NCBI RefSeq assembly: GCF_001640805.2
Contig: NC_066854.1
Location: forward strand, 11,564,644-11,628,643
Length of the DNA stretch: 64,000 nt
Source: Lates calcarifer
Lineage: Eukaryota; Chordata; Actinopteri; Centropomidae
Direction of reading: 5' to 3'
This document shows positions 35,461 to 47,700 of this stretch, piece after piece; the first letter of the stretch is position 1, and every line of letters begins with the position of its first letter. Made by a program: the position numbers and the translations under genes. The notes under the pieces are model-generated. The model saw only the letters and a program-made list of their open reading frames with translations, was not told the DNA's origin and did no database searches.

Positions 35461-37967
35461 ATTACACCTCTTAATATCTTCACTGTGAATTTGAAGCTGT
35501 TTTGTGCTTTAAAAAGAATTAAACCATACACGTAATAGTTACTGTGCACTTGCAACTTCAAGCTAAAAGAACTTTGTGGAAAACTGTAGCTAGCTAGCTA
35601 GCTCATGCTAATGCTAGCATTGGCTTCATGTTATTTTGTCTGGTTCAAAAATCATAAATAACAATAATCTTGATTAACAACATATGACATCTTTACGTTT
35701 TAAGTCTGTTGTTGAGTTTACTGTCATGCTGTAAATTAAAACTTGTGTTTTTAAACAACTTTGACAAACTCTTGTTCTTTTTTCTGTTGAGAGAGGTTAC
35801 TTTCTTGAATTTCTAATGAATAGTTTCACACCGTTGTACATAGTTTTGTATTACCTTAGTGCACAATACTTGAGAAAGGATTGAAATTTAGAAATGATAG
35901 CAAAAGGACATATGTCTCCCCACCAGTGCGTACAAAAGATTTTACAGCCCTGCATCTCCTGCAGCTACTGAACTGTGAAAGGTTGCATCTAAGCACTTAG
36001 CTGAGTTCTCTGTGCAGATGCATTCACCTTCCCAATGAGCTAACAAGGCAGGCAGCACATTTCTCATTTTGAAAGCCCACATATTGCCGTCTGTATTACA
36101 GAGAGTGTTGACAGCTAAAGAACCAAAGAGTTGGAATCAGAGTTCTTCGAAGATTGCATTAACACAAGAATTTACAGAATGTTTCGCTACTAAGAAGAAA
36201 TCCTTGAGAGCACGAAAACACCAAACACCCGTTTATCTTCATCGAACACAAATCTCGTGGAACAAATTCTCCCTGTCAACAGAGAGACATCCTCCCCAGA
36301 TAAAGGAGGCTTTTACATTATTTGTATTTCTGCAAACTGCTTCATCCTGGATAACAGATGTCATTCTGCTGCATTGCCCTTCCCTGGTTTATGGCTGAGA
36401 TCACATTTCATAACAACTATCAAGCTGCGTCAAATAACAAAGAATCACTGTTACGATACAAGATGGAATTAGTGTAATATTCAAGGTGTCTGTTGCTTTT
36501 CTGTGTCCATGTACACAAAGAAGTAAAATCCAGCATCATTATCATAGGCTTATATAATTCTAATCTTGCTCTGTTACATGCTGTGCAAGTAGAATAGAGA
36601 CTGCAGCTGGGGATGGAAAGGCTATTTTAGTCTGTGGACATAGCCATTTCCTTTTCTGCCTCCTGACTGATCTCCTCATCCTCGTTCTCCTTCTCATGAA
36701 CAAAACGCCTGCGTGGAGTGGCCCGGGAAGTGCTTATTACAGCGACTATTTCCCAGAAAAAGGATATTAATATTAGCCAATCACTCCACCACCTAACATC
36801 TCAAAGGCCTGTTGCTTGTGGAAATGTGTCGAAACAGATAGTTTCTCTACTGAAGTGCAAATGGAAGCGTCAGTCAAGCTGAGTACTGTACGTTAGTCAG
36901 ATTATAGAGGGGGAAAAAAGCATTCAGCAAGCCACTGGGTTTCGGCTATTTTCTGCTGCGCCAGAGTCATGGTCAATTGAACTTTTAATGATCAATTTGG
37001 GAGCGAAGAGCCTGTGATCAATGCTCTAATGGTGGAAATACCAATGTTCTGTCTCTGTGATGTAAGAGTGCTGAAACGGGCTCTGACAGCCTGTCTTTCA
37101 GGCTTGCAGCTCTCCTCTGCTTCTCAAGGAAAAAAAAAAAAAAAAAAAAAAAAAAGCCTCATGCATGCGTCAGTGTGTCTGTGCGTGCGTGGTTATGGAA
37201 GAAGTTGGCACACGGCGTGAAGATTTCAGGTTTTTATGGTGAGAACATGCTGTGAAAAAGGAGCAAAGCAAGAACACGTGCATGTACACATGCATACCAG
37301 ACAGAGTCCATCAGGGACAAATTTACATCGCTGGATGCTGCATATTTTTTTATTGAACACATTTCCTGTGAGAAATTGCCTTGATTGTTTCTGTATACTG
37401 CAGCTTAATCAGTCAGAAAGAAAAACACACTGCCAAGTTTGTGCTTTGATATTCTTATGAAGCCAAACACCACAGAGTAACTACAAGATTTCACTTATCA
37501 ACACGGCGCTAGATCACAAACATGACACAGAGGATCCTTCGAGTCATTCACCATTTTGAAAATATACTAAAATTGGCCTTCTTCATGAGGCGTGTTATTT
37601 TTTTCAGTTCTACTAATTCTTAGCGAAATTTAAGAAAGTTTTTCGCTGCTTTGAGAACATTCAAAGCACTTGCTAATGAATAAATAAATATGTTTCACAA
37701 CTGCAGTGCCAAAATAGCCATAAGAAAAAAAAAAACATAAATACAAAATGTTTATGTTGCCATGACAAATACATCCATCATAAATATTAAGACACCATTC
37801 GGCAGTCCAACAAAGCGTTATGAGGCTATGAGGGCAGGAGGTTTTGGCAGATTCACAGCAGAGGAGAGACGGAGGGAGATGGAGGGAGATGGAGGGAGGA
37901 GAGTGAAGCACGATGAGTCAAACAGCGATCAGTCAGTGCATTAGGGTTTTAAGTTCCTGTGTTCTCC

Positions 37968-38744
37968 TCACCACCGCACCACCTGGCTGCTGTAGTCCTC
38001 TGTGGTGGCTACCTCCTCAAGCACCTTCACCCCCTCCTCCTCCTCTTCCTCCTCCTCTCCTCCTCCTCCTCCTCCTCCTCCTCCTAGTCTCCACAGCTCA
38101 GCCAGATAGGTCCTGTGCAGCCGTTGCCTGTGCTGCCTCTCCTGCCTCCTCCTCAGCCGCTCCTCCTGGTGCTGCTTCTGCCGGTTGTACTGGTAGCGCC
38201 GCAGGAACAGCTCCTTGGCGTACTCGTACAGCTCCATGTCGAGGGCGTTCAGCCCCTCGAATGCGCCACCGCACCTTCTCGCTGATCCCCACGCTGGCTG
38301 CACGCGTGCTGTTGATCTGCGTGAAGGCCCGGATGAAGCGCAGGCCGAACGTCCGCTCGAACAGGTACTGCGTCTTGCGTTGGAACTCCGTCAGGCCGTA
38401 GAAAGCCATGTTGCGCAGGTTGGCCTTGGCGCTGGCGAGCAGCACGTGGCCTCGCTCCAGCTCGCTCATTGAGGACATGTTGTAGCAGCCCACCAGGCTG
38501 AGGTCAGCCAGCATTCGGACCTGGCGGTTGTTGGCAAGGTTAGAAGGGCAGTTCATGAAGTCTGCCAGGGGCACACCTGTCCAGTCTTCACCGCTGTAGC
38601 AGGCGGGGAGCTCGTCCTGAGTGGGCGGGCGGCCGTCACACATGTGGCAGGGCTGTTTTCCAAGTGGCTCCACGCTGCACGTGCTTCCACTCACTGAGGT
38701 AGCGTGACACAGGGTCGCGTAACATAGTGATGTAATAGAAATTC
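37968..38744 (-). CDS. hs6st3: hs6st3 exon 2: catalytic C-terminal half, with two single-base frame breaks
   Basis: Begins after CTCTGCAG (intron end at 38745) with NFYYITMLRDPVSRYLSEW and carries the rest of the sulfotransferase domain (NLANNRQVRMLADLSLVGCY, GLTEFQRKTQYLFERTF). A surplus base at 38646-38647 breaks the frame inside TALHMCDG. Another at 38259 breaks it between WRI and EGLNALDMELYEYAKELF. Both appear as an extra C in the coding strand, that is, an extra G on the + strand. The C-terminal region has a basic Gln/Arg-rich helix and then a Gly run and a Glu run encoded by a GGA/GAG microsatellite. The stop is at 37968-37970. Confidence 0.9.
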
Positions 38745-41700
38745 CTGCAGAGACAAGAGATGAGATACATTAGATGAAGTGTTTAGTTCAGAAACATTTC
38801 CCCAGAATGCCATTCTGGGAAACTTATTCTATACCTTCCCATACAAACCCCCATTTCTTTAATGCTAAGCTAACTGCCTGCTGACTGTAGCTTTATAATA
38901 GCATACAGACACGAGAGTGGCATCTAGTGAATTTCCAAAATGTCAGACTATTCATTTAAACTGCATTTTCCCTTTAACATCTGAGATTGCACACAGCTCT
39001 CAGATCCTTCTCCTGAAGCGACACACTTGCAGGCCAGCCTTATTTTAGACATCCTTTGCCTTGTTCCTTGTTCTGAGATGATGTCAAGATACAGAGTCAC
39101 TAATACGATCTATTTGATTGTACTCACAATCTAGTATATAATCGAATAAACAGGCACAGTAGGCCATCCCTACCATGCCAATATTCTACCAATTCTACCA
39201 ATATTCTCATTGAAAACACCCTTTTTCAACTGAATAACCTGCACATAGTATTAGGTTTAGATAGTACCTGTGTGCACCTGCACAGTGACTGATAGGAAGT
39301 GTCTGGAAAACACCATGAACCACATTTTCAGCACAGTGAGGGAAGATGAAACTATACATCAAATATCTCAAATCCTGCTGCAGTTTAAAAAGAAATACGA
39401 GCCAGAGGAAATACCACAGCGCTGGAAGTATATAGAGTGCACTGGAATTGTGATTAGGGTTTAAATGAAAAGCATCATCGAGTGTGTCTGAGGGTGTTAG
39501 AGTATAATGACATAGAAAGCAATGCAAACCAAGTATGTATAGCCTTTAATAACCTGCAGATGTGAAATATTTTTGGTTTTTGTCACACCAATTTGCTCCT
39601 GCCTACCTCTGGTAATAAGTTTTTTTTTTGTTTTTTTTTTTGGTCTCCAGCACCTTTCTTGTTTCTAGATCGCTCTGATCTGCCATGAACAGCACTTCAA
39701 AAATTGCTGTAACCCAGCCACACGGAAACCTTTCAGCTAACAAACACAGCTTTCTGCTCTTATCTATTGAGTTCAGAGATGACCGGCAAAACAGTGAGGT
39801 GACTGAGGGAGTCAGCGCCGGGAGAATTTCAGCCATTTTCAAAAAGTTTTTCAAAAGGAAAACAACACAGATAAAAGGGAAATTGAAAACGTTCATCTTG
39901 TGTGCAGAGATCACCATGACCTCACAGAGTCAGACAGAAACCAAATATAAAGCCCAAATAAAAAGCTGAACATTTTCTTTCTTTCACTCCACAGGGCTGG
40001 TGTTTATTTTCTGTGAGCTTTCAGTCAACAGCTAAATAAAGAATTCAGATTCAAGGACGTGTTACAGCAGTGCTGCTCTGAAAGCCTCTCTTTTAAACCC
40101 TATTACACGAATGCTCAGTTTTCAATACATGCACATTCCCGTTTTCCTATATGCAATCTTATAACTTGTTGATGTTCCTTTCTTGAACTACCTGTTACTT
40201 TTCCCTTTGATTTTCTCTCCTTGTGAGGAACTCTCAGTGGACTGAATTTGGCTGAAAAGAGCACAGACTGCTGGTTTGTGGGTTTCTTTGTGCACAATAC
40301 ACACACACACACACACACACAGGTGCTGTGTGTGTATTTAGGTGAAATACCTAAACTGAACCCTCCACAGTTACATTAAGGACAGATAATAATAATACGA
40401 AACCTTTTTCCATCATTTCTAATTGAAAAGAAAGATTATTGAGGTGTGGAGGAGGCTGAAGCTTATGTTTCCTTTTCCCAGTGTTAATCATTTCTTTACA
40501 CTCCCCAGATTCAGTAAATTAAGCTAACAAATAAAATGGAGGATTACAACATTGAAGCATTTGAGAAGCAGAGAGTTAGGTATTCTGGCAAAATTACCAG
40601 TAATGGTAACGCTGTGTCCTGACTCCCTGACTCTACAACCACAACAAATCTACCTGCAAGCAAGTGAGGCAGGCAGAGAAATGAATGGTTCAACACTGAC
40701 TGTACCACTCTGTCTGGCTGCTTAGTCCACACAGCATTAGTGCAGTTGCATGACTATACTGAAGGTAAAACACACTGACACATGGACATAGCTGGCCACA
40801 CATGCATATGTAACAGTCACAATTAACTGTATATTATATTACATGGCTGCATTCGGATTCATTCAAACAAACTATGTGTTCGTTCGAATTTGCTCGGACT
40901 AACACTTTGAAAAGTGACGGCCAGCAACTCTCAGTGTTTGAAACAACTACTAAATGCTGTTCCCCTTTTCTAACCAATTTCTCTCCCTTAATAAATTTCA
41001 TACAGTCCCTAACATCCCTTGTTATCTCACAAACTGCCATTCTATCCCTGCCCAGTTGTCTCGAGTGGATTCCATCCAATTGCACACCTGCTCCAAATTT
41101 CCTCATCAGCTCCCCAGTTTAAATTCTTGCCCTTTAGCCATGGTGTTTCAGCCTTTTTATCTGTTCCTGTCTGCTTTGTTAATGACCTCTTACTTGCCTT
41201 TCTTGCCTCCCTGCTGCCAAACTCCCATTTTACTGAGCCTTTGCAAGTTATACTTTGTGACTCTTTATAGCCCAAGAAAAAATGTACTTTCACTTTTTTT
41301 TTTTTTTTTTAACAAAGAGTAGAATAAAAAGGGAAAGGCTGGTATGAAATTCTTCACTCACGACAAAAGGCATGACTGCAGTCATGTCTTGAAATGAACT
41401 GACACAGAGAACGTATAGAAGAATGAGTGATTTGTCTCATTGTGCCTGCAGAATTTTCACTTTCTTATAAAAAAAGAAGAAAGAATTTAAAAGAATTATT
41501 TTAGAATTTTATAAGAAACAGATTTGATGGGCAATATATATCTAATTATGCTTAAATGCTTGCCAATTTGTAACACTAACATGGTATACATTTTTTAAAA
41601 TGCATTGATCTCCATTAGTTAAGTCCTCTATTTGTAAATGTGCTGTGTATCACGTGTAAAAAGCACCAACCATGTAAACTGGAACTTTTATAGTGAGAGC

Positions 41701-44700
41701 GTCTGTACAGCTGTAATTGTTTCAGTTCGACTGCTAAACTGAGAAATTTGATTAATTAAGGGACAAGTTGTGTTACTGAGGAAAGAGTGCACGGCCAAAC
41801 AGCCTTAAAAGGTCCACAATTTAGCAATTATTGCCAGACGGCAGATATCAATCAGCTGTGATATATACTTAAGTGAGTGGCGTGATGATATCATGGCAGA
41901 ACACACCCGCAGACAGGCCACACCACCCAGAGATAATGGCCATCCACAGTGGAAGCTAAGTGAATTACCCTGCCATCTTCGCCGGGTTGAACAGACAGCA
42001 CTAGATGGATGGACACACACGAGCGCCTCACAAAGCGGCCTTTGTTGTACTTCCTGGAAAACAGCTCACTCTTTTCCTCCTCCTGTGCCTATCATCTATC
42101 TGTACAGCTAGCCGCTAGACAGCCAGATCAATAAATGTCCATGCAACCCCACCTTTCTGCGTCTGTGCTTTCATTGACAAAGAGCAGCAAATGTCAAAGC
42201 TCTCGCCTTACCCATGTCAGGGACAGAGGCAGGGTCAGATTATGAAGGTCAAGCATAATTACTCGTTGGATAAATTGTTAAAGGTTTTCTCATGCAGTCA
42301 AGTGTCACAGTTTACAGGTTTTTAGTGAAGCAGAGTAGACACTGCATCACCAGTAGGAGGCGCTCATTCTGGAAGATGCTTTTCACTCAAAAGCAGAATG
42401 TCTTTGCTAATTGTTTTTTTTTGTTGTTGTTTTTTTTGCCCACTAGGGGGCAGACAAGCTGGAAACACATGTATATTACACTGACATATTATCACCCTTT
42501 AAGTTTGAAGTAGCTAATGTGTTAGTGAGCAGTTGCTAATTTAGAAATCCAGCAGATATGACGTAACAATAGCATTTATTTGTTTAAGTCACGTTTCTCG
42601 CAACCTGATCAATGTAATGCAAATACAAACTTGTTTTTTAAGTGTTACATTTACACAAACTACTGATCATAGCAGTTTTAAATGTTCCAAGTTTTTGTTT
42701 CCTTTTTCCTTAGCTTATAATGGTTTGTGAGTCAATAAGGTTTTCCTGAGCTAAAACAACTCCCCCTCACCATCCATCTCTCTAAAACATCATCCGCTGT
42801 GGTTTATTCCATGCCGGTGCCTAAGCTCTTTGCTAATGCGCTAAATGGCTTTCAAGTCTTTCAGGCCTGAACGGGACAAAGTGGGAACATTTTCAGTGTT
42901 CTCATATACCTGATTGATCGAGCCCAAATCTAATGTTCTCAGACAGATTTGAGTGAATATATGAGACGGCGAAGCTACTCTATCGTATAATAGCACGATC
43001 ATTGCCAACACACAATCACGCATGTGTGTGTGATCATGCAAGGTTGTTCCTGAAGGGAAAGTTAAATCAGCTTGTCGCATTTTGCTACCGATCAATCCTA
43101 CGCCTCGTTCATGCCCTTCTCCCTGCCTGTCACCTTTCTACACACAGCAAACCTGCAAACACATTGATCGGCCTCTCTCCGTCTCTCTCTCCCCTTCTTC
43201 CTGATTGTCTCTCTCTCACTCTCTAAATCACCATCAAAAAGCTACAGAGGAAACTCACAGCAAAAGATCAATATCTGCCTTGTTAATTCACTCACTACCA
43301 TCAAGGACACTGTCAGTCTCATGATAAAAGCCTTGATGGAAACTATTTATGCCACTGAATGCAGCGAGTACAAAAAGTATCTGGATCGACAACAATCTTA
43401 TTTATTTCATCTTTCTGAAAAATGAAAATACATCATGTTGCTTTTAGTTGAGGCGTTTCTGAAGAATGGTTTCACTACTCCGACTCAACCTCACACTGTT
43501 CCAATAAGCACTGTCAATGAAGTATCACTTTCCAAGTCATTGCTATCAGCCAAGCTGCAGAAAGAAGCAACTTTGAAAACAAGCACAGGACTGCACATCG
43601 ATTTCACACTGAAGTCAGGGTGTTGATAACTCGCACAGTTGGAGCAAATCCATTTTAAAGGTGTTTCTGTGCCCACAAGGGATCCCTTAACCATTGTCTC
43701 CAAGAGGGAATTACTGTCTGATAAGAAAAAAAAGAAACATCACCCTCAGTCATCTCAGTCTCCAGTCACATGTTGTCTTTAACAGTTCACTTTTATCTCC
43801 CTAAAATCACTTCTAAATGCCCCTTTGGTTGTGATAATGAAGGTTCTGCTGAAGGCTTTGGGGTGTGAAGCACACTTTATTTCTCACATTCAACAGCTGA
43901 GAATTAACCCCAGGCTCTTTGAAGAACAAGCGCACTGTAAAAACATAACTCATTGAATCTATTTTGTTTTTTTAGGAAAACATAGAAATGTCTATGAGAG
44001 ACCGTTGTATGTGTTTCTAATGCAAATATTAAATTTAAAGCTGCTCTATACAATAATCATATGTTAATGGATCGAACTAGTATGTGTAATGTGGAAGGTG
44101 TTACTGGCAGTGATCCACCCACAGTGAATTGACTTATTATCCAACTCATTTGCAGATTCCTATCGGCTTTGTGAAGCTTATTAATATCTTTGCACTCACC
44201 GTTTTGGTTATACAGCCTGCAGCTTTAATGTTTTGGTTCATTTAGCAGCTGAAGAGACCAAAACAGAGATGTCAGTGAATATTAACATAAATTCATTACA
44301 TCGTCAAAAACACTCCATCAATCCAATCAATGCTAATGTTGCTTTGTGGCAACTGTTTGCTAACATGTTAGCCAGATCAACTTTATGGACACAAAAGCTC
44401 AATGTTGTGGTTACAGTTTGGCCCAAAACATCTTTCACTACTAACTCTTACAAATCCAAATCTAAAGCCTTCTTTCTTAGATAGTGATCATTTCACATGT
44501 AGATTCTGGCAGTGTGAGAACAGTTTTGGTTATTTTAAATGAAGGATTTCTGTGTTTGTGTTTTTGTCAGTGGTTTTCTCACTGGTTTGAAGAGGCTAGA
44601 GCTCAGTTTGAAAAAGTTGAGGTGACATACAGTACCTCAGTCAGAGGTTAGTAACACTTCTCATAACAGTTGTGGGGTTGTCTCACAGTCTGGATCAATT

Positions 44701-47700
44701 CACACCCACACAGTTTCTGATGATGCAGATCAGCTAAGATTTTTCCTGCAAACTTCAGAGTAAATAATAACAAAGGACTGAACTTTCATTTCTGCATATT
44801 CAGTGATGAATATTCAAAGTTATAGAGGATACTTGCATTTTGAGACCACATTTTAACAAAAAGAAAACAATTATCTGATTTTTTTTTTTTTTTACCATAA
44901 TACACCTGAAAGTGAAACTAAATCTCTTGTTAAAGTGGTTCTTTTTGCAGCGAAAGGGGAAGTGTTGAATGAAATTCTCAGCAGGAAGAACATTCAGCCC
45001 TTAGTCCAAGAAGGATACGTGTAAATCCTTAGCTAACTTTGGAGAGGCAGGTGAAATATTAGCCTGGTTGGATTTTCAGTTAAACCATCTTGTCTGTGGG
45101 TGAGGGGATAAATAGTGGGGAGCGGGAGTGACAAATGGGAAGAGCTATAAAACACAGAGGGGGGGGGGGCACAAATTCCAAAAAAAGTAAATGAGCCTGG
45201 CAATTAGACGAGCGAAAGAAGAATGTCAGAGGGAAGAGATCCAGCAGCGGCAGGTCTGTGTGTCAAAGGCGATGTTATCAAGATGACCGAGCGAAGCTGC
45301 TCGGTTGCGCAGAGACCGGGGAAGTCTCATCACATCAGTCATCGGACCAGGAGGTCAAGTGGGATCCATTTTCACTCATCTGTTTCTCTCTCTTGTACTA
45401 ATTCAATCTTTGTATGCCAATTACAGGCAAAATGATCCCAGTCCCCATCTGCGCACAGCTGGTTCACTACCCAACAAGCAAGACACACACACAAACTACA
45501 ACACAATCTGCTCTCTTTCAACCCAAAATGATTTGTCAATATTTCACTGTTCCCTCGAAAACACAGCTCAGCTGTGGGGAATATCGGCAGGTAACGCTAC
45601 TTGACACACAGATTAAGACGGGCAGAGTGAGGAGAGAAATGATGAGCGAGGAGACTGGCACTGCACTGTGATCTTCATTGGACGCAGATATGAGATGCTA
45701 TTTTGGGCAATAAAGGAAAAGCCCCAGGGATGCTGGTGTGGAGACGAGGCAACCGAGAACACTTCTAGAAAGACGAAGTGTCCAGGCAAGCAAGGGTGTG
45801 AAGATGTGGCTTTACTGAAAACTAGGTGATAGACTATGTGAGGAGCAGCAGCCAACACACACTTAAACAAATTAAATTATGCAGAGTATTTCAGGGTTCA
45901 AAACAAAATGAGGTATCATCTTTGCATAAAAAAATCTTCCTCTGGAGACAGAATCATCCATCTGCATTTATTACATTTTGGCTGCATTTCAGGTAGCTAC
46001 ATTCTTCCAGAGTTCCTAGAGTTCATTTGGTTCTAAACACACCCACGACAAGTGTAGTGTCGAGGACATCCACGCACACAACAGCCTGGTGTGTGAAGCT
46101 TTAGTAGCTTTAGCGTCTTAGCCTTAACCTTTGCCTGACATCTTAATCTTTGCAGCTTTGTGAGGTGTCAGCCAGTGCTCTAGGTACATGTAGATATGGA
46201 AAGGATAAATGGGAGACTGTACTCTGCAAAGGTCATATCTACCCACACAAACGACAGAGCAATTTTTGAAAGGCAATCCACTTTTTAGCAATATATGAAG
46301 GCTGCTTTGAACAGTGTGCTGTATGCTTTCTTGTAGCATTTCGACTCTGAGTCTTTCAAAGTCGTTGAGTGATTCATAGCTTTCATCCTTCCTGTAATTA
46401 TTACTCTGTAAAATCACAATTCATTTTAACTATACAGTGTGCTATATCACACCAGTATAAGTACAACTTGGTCAATAACAGCCTAGTAATCGAATGATAT
46501 GAAGGACTTTGTTGAATCTACTCTATTTCTCATACGACTGAAAAGTTTTATTCCATAATAACTTATCTGTCATCCTACAAAAAGTCTGATGGCACAAAAT
46601 AGAAACCATGAGGCATTTTGATGGATAGCACATAATGATCTGTCTAGCTGAGACTTCCTCCCTGTGATGTTTTTTTTTTCTCTTTTACCAAAATTGATGC
46701 ACAGTGTTCTGTAAGAAAGGAATCTTCAATCCAGTCGACAGGTTTCTGTATAAATCTGGACTTGTGAATTAATCGCCCCCTTCCTCCTCCCTTGTATAAT
46801 AAAACCTGTCTTCGACTGCCCCTAATCCCCCTAAGGACTGTGGAGATTACCAAGATCCTCTGAATATCTCACATTTCTCACAAGAATACAAGACATTGCT
46901 CACTGTCAAGAAGGGAGTGCACTGAGGGGTTTGATTTAACAGAAACAACACTGTTTATTTATAGTAACCTCTTTAACTTGATCCTACATTCCACTATAAA
47001 ATTATTTCTTTAAACCAGTTTTTTAAATTGTGATTTAAATTATATTGCTGGTTATAATCATCCTAGGCCTTTTTTCACTGTTTTTTTTTTTTTCCAATTT
47101 GACGACTGACTGCTGTGAAAATATTCTCACATACTCCACTGTAGAACTTTAAGTAGTCCACTTTGCCAGAAGCGCATCTCTTAACAGTGATGAAAGATGT
47201 GTGTTCCTAGGTTTCAGTGATTTCCTACATTCCCACAACTACAATGAAAGCTGCTTTTACAGAAGCTGCCCATTTCTCTCATATATTAAAAAAATAATCA
47301 ATTATTTAGTGTTTTTTTTCCTCATGATTATCTATAATTGTGATTTCATAACTCATAATTATAAGATGTAAAGTCATAACTTAGCATCTCACAAACACAA
47401 GTGAAGATATTTTGAAAACAACAATTATGTCATAATTATGATAAAGTTTCTTGTAATTAAAAGAAAATGTCAACATTATGAGGAAGAAAGATGATTTCAA
47501 CACACTACAATGAAACATTACACCATGTTAAAAAAAAATCCAAATATGCCACCACTGCTAAATCTTTCAGTATATTCTTTTTCATAAATTATGGTGTAAT
47601 AATTATCTAATAATTATGACTTTGTATCTCATAATAATTGGAAGGTTTTTCATTTTGATAATTTCTCAGTCAGATTTATGAGAAGGGTTTTCATATTTAT

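Larger units (their letters stand above)
34421..37967. other. Convergent intergenic region between oxgr1 and hs6st3
   Basis: About 3.5 kb between the 3' ends of two converging genes. It contains an A-run (34855-34873), a dispersed repeat (35185-35460), a second A-run (37130-37155), and the presumed hs6st3 3'UTR at the right end. A minus-strand AATAAA (TTTATT at 37349-37354) could be the hs6st3 poly(A) signal. No further gene is supported. Confidence 0.65.

Noticed and set aside
38215..38472. Plus-strand frame over hs6st3 exon 2
   Set aside because: Antisense shadow in a GC-rich coding exon.
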